A stretch of 47,564 nt of DNA from Marinilabiliaceae bacterium UBA5488. GTDB taxonomy: Bacteria > Bacteroidota > Bacteroidia > Bacteroidales > Marinilabiliaceae. This document shows positions 1 through 5,310 of the stretch, piece by piece. Position numbers and translations under genes: made by a program. How positions within the stretch are numbered: position 1 is the stretch's first letter; the number at the start of each line of letters is the position of its first letter. The notes beneath the pieces were generated by a model. That model was not told the origin of the DNA and did no database searches. It was given only the letters and a program-made list of their open reading frames with translations. The stretch covers positions 1-47,564 of the forward strand of contig DIPM01000030.1 of the NCBI GenBank assembly GCA_002427105.1, read 5' to 3'.

Positions 1-40
1 TGCGTTCATATCAGAATGCTTGTGTTTGGTTATAACAATG

Positions 41-58
41 GCAATCCGTCAGGATTGC
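41..58. repeat. REP-like hairpin 1
   Basis: A perfect 7-bp stem (GCAATCC / GGATTGC) with loop GTCA. It lies about 60 bases beyond the 3' end of the RAYT-type transposase gene and has the size and form of REP palindromes that accompany such genes. Function is inferred from position. Confidence 0.6.
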
Positions 59-60
59 GT

Positions 61-72
61 CGCTCGGTAAAA
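61..72. repeat. Left arm of 12-bp inverted repeat
   Basis: CGCTCGGTAAAA here is the exact reverse complement of bases 642-653. The two arms bracket the transposase gene and its inner hairpins, so they may mark the element's ends. No target-site duplication was identified. Confidence 0.5.
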
Positions 73-96
73 ACCGGCATCACCCCAGAATCCCTC

Positions 97-114
97 ACAT
101 TCCGCTAGGAATGT
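97..114. repeat. REP-like hairpin 2
   Basis: A perfect 7-bp stem (ACATTCC / GGAATGT) with loop GCTA, just past the transposase stop codon. It matches the hairpin at 601-620 in its ATTCC...GGAAT core. Both lie within 25 bases of the gene, as expected for REP sites recognised by a RAYT. Confidence 0.65.
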
Positions 115-118
115 GCCC

Positions 119-580
119 TTACTGAATCTCTGAAAATATATATTGCTCATCGTATTTAACTTCAAATTTCTCCAATATTTCCAAATACTCTTCTCTAAAT
201 GTTTTCTTTTTATGGTGTTGTTCTTGTGTTTCAATGTAATTGCAAACAGCAGAAATTTGCGATTTTGCATACGAAAAGGCACCGTATCCCTCTTGCCATG
301 AAAACCTTCCCATGACCAAATTTTCTTTGTTTACCCATTCCGAACTGTCACGTTTCACTTCCTGCATAAGTGCCGATAATGCTTGTGTGGGGCGAAAACC
401 AAACATAATATGAATATGGTCGGGCATTCCACCAATAGATAGAACTTTATGCCCATGCTTTTGGATGATTGCAATTATGTATTTATATAAACGTTCTTGC
501 CATGATTTCTGTATGCAAGAAACTCGATTCTGAACTGCAAAAACCGGATGAATATGTATTTGAGTATAAGTGTTTGCCAT
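119..580 (-). CDS. IS200/IS605-type (RAYT-like) Y1 transposase
   Basis: A 153-residue single-stranded DNA transposase of the HUH Y1 family. The metal-binding HUH motif is H55-I-H57, in the context PDHIHIMFG. The likely catalytic tyrosine is Y115 in the helix NYIETQ, with Q119 four residues on as in IS608 TnpA. The length is normal and the frame is intact, so it could be active. It starts with ATG at 580. There is no accompanying tnpB/IscB. Small hairpins flank the gene on both sides (41-58, 97-114, 601-620), along with a 12-bp inverted repeat (61-72 / 642-653). That setting favours a REP-associated tyrosine transposase over a plain IS200, though without copy-number data the distinction is an inference. 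Confidence 0.9.
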   Translation of the reverse strand: MANTYTQIHIHPVFAVQNRVSCIQKSWQERLYKYIIAIIQKHGHKVLSIGGMPDHIHIMFGFRPTQALSALMQEVKRDSSEWVNKENLVMGRFSWQEGYGAFSYAKSQISAVCNYIETQEQHHKKKTFREEYLEILEKFEVKYDEQYIFSEIQ

Positions 581-600
581 AAGTTATTTCGTTCATAGGA

Positions 601-620
601 TGCATTCCTAGTGGAATGCA
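601..620. repeat. REP-like hairpin 3
   Basis: A perfect 8-bp stem (TGCATTCC / GGAATGCA) with loop TAGT, 20 bases upstream of the transposase start. Its core is the same as hairpin 2. Two weaker relatives, ATTC-N6-GAAT, follow at 658-671 and 702-715. Confidence 0.65.
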
Positions 621-641
621 AGCAGGTTCTTTTATTATTTG

Positions 642-653
642 TTTTACCGAGCG
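642..653. repeat. Right arm of 12-bp inverted repeat
   Basis: Exact reverse complement of 61-72. Together the two arms delimit about 590 bases that contain the transposase and two of its hairpins. Confidence 0.5.
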
Positions 654-801
654 TTTTATTCCTATCTGAATGTTCTTCAAAGCAGGTATCTCCTTACGCA
701 AATTCCTAGACGAATCGGCACTATTAGAAGATAAACGGTGTCCGCTCGGCTATGCCGCTTTGCTTGCAAAGAATGGAAGATGTTCAATGTTTAAAGTTAA
801 A

Positions 802-822
802 CTCATAACTCATAACTCATAA
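802..822. repeat. 7-bp tandem repeat (CTCATAA x3)
   Basis: Three exact copies of CTCATAA in the gap between the transposase gene and the toxin-antitoxin pair. No coding potential is seen here. Confidence 0.8.
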
Positions 823-861
823 CTTTTTTCCCTCCTCACTATCTGTTTGGTGTCTACATCG

Positions 862-1419
862 CTAACAAACATCCAGCAGATCCTGCTTTCTCAGCTTTAG
901 GTATCTGTCAGGCAACTTGGACAATACATTTTTGATATGATTTGCTCGACCTTGGGAAATAAATGGTGGAATTAAATCTTCAAGTTTAATATTTAGCAGT
1001 CGATGAATAATAACAATGTCTTCCTTGGAGAAGGGTCTTAATCCGTTTATAAGCTCAGACATATATCCTTTTTGATGATTTAACACTTCTGCAAGGTCGC
1101 TTTGATTGATGTTTAATTCTTTCAGTCTTTTTCTGATCAATTCTTTTCGTTTATGAAGAAATGCATTTTCATTCTTCACAAATTCTTCAGCAAGATCGTT
1201 TTCTTTTATTTGTTCATCGCTTATCTTGTCTTCTTCTTCCCAATGTTTTCGTTCATAGTCCTTAACCAATTTCTTTAAATGATTTCGTATTTCTGAAAGA
1301 GCAGGGTCTGTTTTGGCTTCTTTCCTTATTCTTAGAAGTAGTGATGAAGCTCTCTCAAATTCCAGTTCGCTGCTAAGAAATTGAAGTTTGAGTATATTAT
1401 TCATTGCTAATTTATCCAT
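862..1419 (-). CDS. higA: HigA-like XRE antitoxin
   Basis: A 185-residue putative antitoxin that would neutralise the upstream toxin and repress the pair. A helix-turn-helix of the XRE/Cro class occupies about residues 95-150 (core NINQSDLAEVLNHQKGYMSE). A long charged helical N-terminal region precedes it, unusual for the short HigA type. I start it at the ATG at 1419, two bases after the toxin's stop codon; the longer GTG-initiated reading frame from 1449 would overlap the toxin end by 28 bases. Toxin-first order is typical of higBA and not of most type II systems. The role rests on gene pairing and HTH recognition. Confidence 0.8.
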   Translation of the reverse strand: MDKLAMNNILKLQFLSSELEFERASSLLLRIRKEAKTDPALSEIRNHLKKLVKDYERKHWEEEDKISDEQIKENDLAEEFVKNENAFLHKRKELIRKRLKELNINQSDLAEVLNHQKGYMSELINGLRPFSKEDIVIIHRLLNIKLEDLIPPFISQGRANHIKNVLSKLPDRYLKLRKQDLLDVC

Positions 1420-1421
1420 GA

Positions 1422-1760
1422 CTAAATCAATCTGCTTTTTCGCAGCCACTTTTCAATGGTCTGCTTATTATTTTTAAAGGTTTGTTCATATTCATCATGA
1501 GAGCCTATCCAGATAACTGTTGCTTCCTCATTGTCAAAAAGAATCAGAATCATTGTTCTGTGGATATTGATATCAAAAAAGTAAAAACCATCACTATGAA
1601 CACAATCAGCATCAGCTCTTGCCTTTTTTACGTCTTGGCTATTCTTCCATTTTGCTTTGCAAAGATCATCAATCAGTTGGTCAACTGCATTAGACAGTGC
1701 AGTGTTGCCTTTATTCTTCCTTTTTAGTTTAAGAAGCTTGTGTTTTCCAAATAGTTCCAA
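1422..1760 (-). CDS. higB: HigB-family toxin (mRNA interferase)
   Basis: A 112-residue protein of the HigB toxin family (RelE/HigB fold), ribosome-dependent mRNA endonucleases. The C-terminal block with WIGSHDEYEQTF and a following KWLR is typical of the family, as is the compact, basic N-terminus. The frame appears to begin at TTG (1760), since no ATG or GTG precedes the conserved region; a non-standard start may keep toxin synthesis low. It is followed directly by the XRE antitoxin, forming a two-gene minus-strand operon. Confidence 0.82.
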   Translation of the reverse strand: MELFGKHKLLKLKRKNKGNTALSNAVDQLIDDLCKAKWKNSQDVKKARADADCVHSDGFYFFDINIHRTMILILFDNEEATVIWIGSHDEYEQTFKNNKQTIEKWLRKSRLI

Positions 1761-2125
1761 AATGAAATATTACAGGGTTGAAGGAAATAGTCAATATTAA
1801 CGATTACAAACATATAAAAAGTTACATTAAAATTGTAACTTTTGTTTTGCTGATAGCTAATATTTTCAAAAGATTGGTCATCTAATTTACACTAATTGGT
1901 TTATCCACAGATTAACACAGATTATTTTATCCACTAATTACACGAATAAAGATTTTGACGAATTACACTAATTGGAGATGTTTGAAGTTTAAAGTTTAAA
2001 GTTCCGTTGCTCGGCGTAGTTTGGTGTGTAAGCATGTGTGTTAGGTAACTACGTCGTATCCTAAACCATAACGGTGCATCTCATCATTTCCTCAATTTCT
2101 CGCTTCCCCTTAGTGCGTAGTTTTT
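1761..2125. other. Intergenic region with word-like repeats
   Basis: No gene is seen in about 365 bases. It holds the repeat block at 1898-1978 (TTTATCCACAGATTAACAC...) and a run of AAGTTTAAAGTT units at 1985-2002. The block recurs almost base for base at 2930-2997, on the other side of the second toxin-antitoxin pair. Confidence 0.7.
1898..1978. repeat. CCACAGATTAAC-type dispersed repeat, copy A
   Basis: An approximately 80-base block made of CCACAGATTAAC, CCACTAATTACACGAATAA and GACGAATTACACTAATTG modules. Copy B (2930-2997) has the same modules in the same order, and degenerate copies occur at 4965-5010 and 7262-7378. It is non-coding. Confidence 0.8.
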
Positions 2126-2572
2126 TTATCTTGTTAGCCTTATTGTTCTTTCGAAAAGTTCTTCTGTTGAAATAAATTTGTTCCACCCTTTTTCATTCAA
2201 ACCTTTTTGTAATTCTTTATCTCCGCTCCATAGTTTTCCTTTAATATGTTCAGTCAAAGCAACAAATTCCGTATCATCTATATCAATGTCTTTTGTTAAG
2301 CTTTCAGCATATTCATAGGATTCTTTTGGGATAAGTCTTAAGTTTATAAATCTAATTTTATTTGTAATTAGAGTGATGACTCTGTCTAGTTCGTAGTCTT
2401 AGTACTTTGAAATACTCTTGATTTTTTCTTTATGTTCTTCTAACTCACTCGCCAATTGTTCTGTCGAGTAGAAATTAAGCGTATTTTTAGGTTGCAACAA
2501 AATCATGGCAATCTTACTCTTTGTATTGAGTATGGCACTAAAAGCAATGTTTGTATCAACAACTATTCTCAT
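2126..2572 (-). pseudogene. PIN-domain toxin gene with in-frame stop
   Basis: Read from the ATG at 2572, this frame gives 148 sense and stop positions that fit a PIN ribonuclease toxin, but codon 58 is TAA (2399-2401). Before it stands the N-terminal PIN motif VVDTN with catalytic D6. After it, still in the same frame, come the other acidic motifs (DIDDTEFVAL and WSGDKEL) and a normal C-terminus. A single substitution, such as TCA to TAA, explains the break; no frameshift is needed. The start codon overlaps the antitoxin stop by one base (TAATG), the usual coupled arrangement. It is either a recently inactivated toxin or a sequencing or assembly error. Confidence 0.82.
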
Positions 2573-2772
2573 TAATCAAGTTGTTGTTTGGTTCTTTCCC
2601 AACGTCCTTTTTTTATCGTTTTAACAAGGTCATCAACATCCTTTTGTGATGTTTTAGATTTCTTTGTTAATTCTTTGTATTCAAATAAATCAGTTAAATC
2701 TTGAAGGTCGTCCAATTTCATATTTCTTGGAAACCTGAAGATTATTTCATTTGGTGTTCTCTCTATAATCAT
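2572..2772 (-). CDS. Putative antitoxin of PIN toxin
   Basis: A 66-residue protein with an N-terminal beta-like segment (IIERTPNEIIFRFP) and a charged helical C-terminus ending in KGRWERTKQQLD, a layout common in antitoxins that wrap PIN toxins. I recognise no specific family. The role follows from overlap with the PIN frame by one base and from size. An 8-bp-armed inverted repeat at 2842-2865, 70 bases upstream, may be its operator. Confidence 0.65.
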   Translation of the reverse strand: MIIERTPNEIIFRFPRNMKLDDLQDLTDLFEYKELTKKSKTSQKDVDDLVKTIKKGRWERTKQQLD

Positions 2773-2841
2773 AACTCTTTTTTTTCAAATATACGTATTT
2801 CTTAGCAAATGGTCTTTCGTCCTAAACACACGCACAACGCA

Positions 2842-2865
2842 TATATAAGCGAATATTCTTATATA
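2842..2865. promoter_or_regulatory. Inverted repeat, candidate TA operator
   Basis: TATATAAG, 8-base spacer, CTTATATA: a perfect inverted repeat upstream of the antitoxin-PIN operon. Toxin-antitoxin operons are usually autoregulated through such sites. A related half-site (TTATAAGCA) follows at 2872-2880. Binding is not shown. Confidence 0.4.
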
Positions 2866-2929
2866 AACGATTTATAAGCATTTATGCTTTGCAACTTAGT
2901 TGCCTAAACGGTCCGCATTTTTTTTATCC

Positions 2930-2997
2930 ACAGATTAACGCAAATTTTTATCCACTAATTACACGAATAATGATTTTGACGAATTACACTAATTGAA
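2930..2997. repeat. CCACAGATTAAC-type dispersed repeat, copy B
   Basis: The same modules as copy A, in the same order and orientation, with a few base differences. Copies A and B bracket the antitoxin-PIN pair. Confidence 0.8.
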
Positions 2998-3008
2998 GAT
3001 CAGCGGAG

Positions 3009-3914
3009 TTAATACGCTCCCTTCACTTTCATATCAAGCAAATAGACTGAGCCGGAGGCGGTGATAAAGAGTTTGTTGCGATCTTTCCCGGCAAAAGTGA
3101 CATTTGCTGTCCAGTCTTCGGGAATGGGGATGTGATCGACTTGTTGCCCTTCTTTATCAAAAACTGTGACGCCATCGGCATTGGTGATATAGATATTGCC
3201 TCGTTCGTCGAGGGTCATGCCGTCTGAACCTTTTTCGAAGAGTAGTCGCCGCTCACCTAAGCTTCCATCCGCCAAAATCTGATAAGAATAGGTTTTGCCG
3301 GCATCTATATCTGAAACATAAAGCAGGCTGTTGTCGGGCGTACCAATTATGCCGTTGGGTGCCTGTAGCTTGTCGGCCACGCATATTAACTGTGTCCTTT
3401 CGGGGTTTAGATAATAAACACATTGAGCATCCTGTGGCATTTGATCGTGCTCCCACCAGGGACGTTGGTAATACGGGTCGCTAAGGTAAATGCCTCCTTT
3501 ATTGTCAATCCATAAATCATTGGGACCGTTGAGCGGCACTCCCATGTATCCCTCTGCCAAAACGCTTATCTCCCCGTTTTTATTGATGGAAATGAGCTGA
3601 TTGTACAAGTCAGCACAACTTATCAGCTTGCCTTCTCTGTCGAAGTACATCCCGTTGGAGCGATAGGCACTTTCCATAAACACTGAGAAGGAGCCATCCT
3701 CTTCCGCCCATTTAATAATCCGGTTATTGGGTTGATCGGTAAAATAGACGTTGCCCTGGTTGTCTGTTGCAGGGCCTTCGGTAAAGGCGAAATCGTTGCT
3801 AAGCAGAACCGGCTGTGCGCCATAGGCTACTACGCGCTTGTCTTTTGCTGCCCGTGTACATGATGTTGTAAGGCCCAGGCTTGCGAGGAGGGTGATCAAC
3901 AAAAATGTTTTCAT
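3009..3914 (-). CDS. SMP-30/gluconolactonase-family lipoprotein
   Basis: A 301-residue six-bladed beta-propeller of the SMP-30/gluconolactonase/LRE-like family, which hydrolyses sugar lactones or related esters using one divalent metal. A lipoprotein signal peptide ends at the lipobox Cys of LGLTTSC, so the protein should sit at the outer membrane or in the periplasm. Family metal-ligand motifs are visible: FTEGPATD near the N-terminus, NGPNDLWID, APNGIIG and SDGMTLDERG. The substrate cannot be told from sequence. It appears to be a single-gene unit on the minus strand, with a 22-bp perfect palindrome about 55 bases upstream. Confidence 0.88.
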   Translation of the reverse strand: MKTFLLITLLASLGLTTSCTRAAKDKRVVAYGAQPVLLSNDFAFTEGPATDNQGNVYFTDQPNNRIIKWAEEDGSFSVFMESAYRSNGMYFDREGKLISCADLYNQLISINKNGEISVLAEGYMGVPLNGPNDLWIDNKGGIYLSDPYYQRPWWEHDQMPQDAQCVYYLNPERTQLICVADKLQAPNGIIGTPDNSLLYVSDIDAGKTYSYQILADGSLGERRLLFEKGSDGMTLDERGNIYITNADGVTVFDKEGQQVDHIPIPEDWTANVTFAGKDRNKLFITASGSVYLLDMKVKGAY

Positions 3915-3966
3915 GCTAATGTCGCTTGTATTAGGTGCTGCCCGAGGCCTGGCGCGCCTCCGGCGG

Positions 3967-3988
3967 GTGAGTCGCAGCTGCGACTCAC
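3967..3988. repeat. 22-bp perfect palindrome
   Basis: GTGAGTCGCAG followed by its exact reverse complement, with no spacer. It sits upstream of the SMP-30-like gene inside a short GC-rich patch (3940-3990) that contrasts with AT-rich surroundings. On the plus strand it is followed by AAAAG. It could be an operator, a cruciform or a REP remnant. Confidence 0.7.
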
Positions 3989-4060
3989 AAAAGCTTGCAC
4001 AAAATTAGTGCAATTAGGGCTAATAACGAAGAAAAGGAGGGAATGTTTCCAGAAAGCCCT

Positions 4061-4097
4061 ACGAAAGATTCGTGCGGCAGCGGGGGTAAGCCGTAAC
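4061..4097 (+). repeat. 37-bp direct repeat, copy 1
   Basis: Matches 5166-5202 at 36 of 37 positions. The unit contains two potential hairpins: ACGAA-AGA-TTCGT, and a CGGC...GCCG arm pair around AGCGGGGGTAA. The two copies bracket the CDF transporter gene in the same orientation. Confidence 0.85.
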
Positions 4098-4146
4098 CCT
4101 CATTTCATCAACTCCTCACTGACAGCTGATGTTCGTTGGCAGTTGC

Positions 4147-4941
4147 TTATTTTGCTAGCTTCAATATTCTGAGAGCTCCCTGGATTACGAGCAGAAACAC
4201 TATGGTTCCTATTATAAGGTCGGGCGTTCCTGAATTAAGCCAGTTGACCAGCAGGCCGGCGCTTATTACGCCCAAGTTGATAATAATATCGTTGGATGTG
4301 AAAATCAAGCTTGCTTTCATGTGGGCTTCCTCCTTGCTTTTAGATTTTTGTAAGAGATAGAGGCAGAGTCCGTTTGCCAGTAGTGTTGCTATGGAAACAT
4401 AAATCATCGTTGCATAATCGGGCATGATTTCAGCACCCAAAAACCTTCTCAACACTTCCGCAAACCCTGTTGCTGCCAGTATAAGCTGAAATATTCCGGC
4501 AAGTTTTGCAACTCTCTTTTTTCTTAAGACGGTTCCTCCAACGGCAAAAAGGCTGATTCCATAGACAAAACTATCGGCCAGCATATCCAAACTGTCGGCT
4601 ACCAGCCCCATTGATTTTGAGAATAGTCCGGTAGCCATTTCTATCAGGAAAAAGCCAAAATTTATTAAGAGAACAATCCAAAGAACTCTTCTTTGACTTT
4701 CTTCATTTTCAAATTCTTGCAGCTCGGTTTCTTCTGTGGATATTTTTCGTCCGCCTAAATTTAACTCAAGTATAGATTTTTCTATTTCGTCAATTGAGCC
4801 ACTGTGGATAATTGTTAAGCTGCGCTGGGGAATATCAAAGCTCATTTTTTTGATATCAGAAATTCCGTCAAGCTTCATCCTGATTAGAGCCTCTTCAGAA
4901 GGGCAGTCCATTTTGCTGATTTCAAAGATGGTTTTTTCCAT
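4147..4941 (-). CDS. CDF cation transporter with HMA-like N-terminus
   Basis: A 264-residue cation diffusion facilitator. Residues 1-70 form a ferredoxin-like, HMA-type metal-binding module with a single cysteine (MDCPSEE, C13). Transmembrane helices follow, with the CDF motif in SLDMLADSFVYGISL and a second polar site in IFTSNDIIINLG. It probably exports divalent metal ions from the cytoplasm; the ion is unknown. The frame is open upstream to 5133, but that extension is only the translation of tandem GGATGG-type repeats. The ATG at 4941 begins the conserved module and is the likely start. The gene lies between two copies of a 37-bp direct repeat. Confidence 0.85.
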   Translation of the reverse strand: MEKTIFEISKMDCPSEEALIRMKLDGISDIKKMSFDIPQRSLTIIHSGSIDEIEKSILELNLGGRKISTEETELQEFENEESQRRVLWIVLLINFGFFLIEMATGLFSKSMGLVADSLDMLADSFVYGISLFAVGGTVLRKKRVAKLAGIFQLILAATGFAEVLRRFLGAEIMPDYATMIYVSIATLLANGLCLYLLQKSKSKEEAHMKASLIFTSNDIIINLGVISAGLLVNWLNSGTPDLIIGTIVFLLVIQGALRILKLAK

Positions 4942-5017
4942 AAAAGTAGCACTGTTTAGACCTATAGATAAACGCAGATTAACGAGGATTGTTTTTGTCC
5001 ACAGATTGTTCAGATTT

Positions 5018-5125
5018 GAGGATGGAGGATGGAGGATGGAGGATGGATGGTGGATGGTGGATTGTGGATTGTGGATTGTGGATTGTGGATGGTGGAGTTT
5101 GGAGAGTGGAAGGTGGAGGGATGAA
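5018..5125. repeat. GGATGGA / GGATTGT tandem repeat tract
   Basis: Degenerate 7-base units: GGATGGA, then GGATGGT, then GGATTGT four times, then decayed units. The reverse-complement relative of this tract occurs at 17244-17303. It is non-coding; spurious HPQSTIHNP-like peptides arise when it is translated. Confidence 0.85.
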
Positions 5126-5165
5126 AGTAGCAAGATTGCAGCTTAGCATGTTAGAAGAAAACCAC

Positions 5166-5202
5166 ACGAAAGATTCGTACGGCAGCGGGGGTAAGCCGTA
5201 AC
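5166..5202 (+). repeat. 37-bp direct repeat, copy 2
   Basis: Second copy of the unit at 4061-4097, with one difference (position 14, A for G), which lengthens the second hairpin arm to ACGGC/GCCGT. Confidence 0.85.
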
Positions 5203-5266
5203 GCGACACCCTTTTATTCACGAGCCTTGCCTTCGGCCTTGATTGCTGATAAATTGAGATGATAGT

Positions 5267-5303
5267 TTAAAAAAAAGAGGCCGCTATTTTTTAGCGACCT
5301 CTT
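5267..5303 (-). terminator. Rho-independent terminator of beta-helix gene
   Basis: On the minus strand a 12-bp stem (AAGAGGTCGCTA / TAGCGGCCTCTT, with one G-U pair) is followed by eight T. It lies eight bases after the stop codon of the beta-helix lipoprotein gene. Confidence 0.92.
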
Positions 5304-5310
5304 AAGGGAT

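Noticed and set aside
2842..2880. A lone -10/-35 style promoter for the PIN operon
   Set aside because: AT-rich matches are too frequent here; I saw no TAnnTTTG element on the minus strand near 2800-2850 and kept only the inverted repeat.
5018..5125. Possible CRISPR array
   Set aside because: Units are seven bases, contiguous and without unique spacers, and no cas genes are present.
4979..5221. Open frames of 70-80 codons on both strands with HPQSTIHNP or GWRMEDG repeats, and the 64-residue extension of the CDF gene
   Set aside because: They are translations of the degenerate GGATGG/GGATTGT tandem repeat; the same kind of peptide appears wherever the repeat occurs, and no conserved domain is involved.
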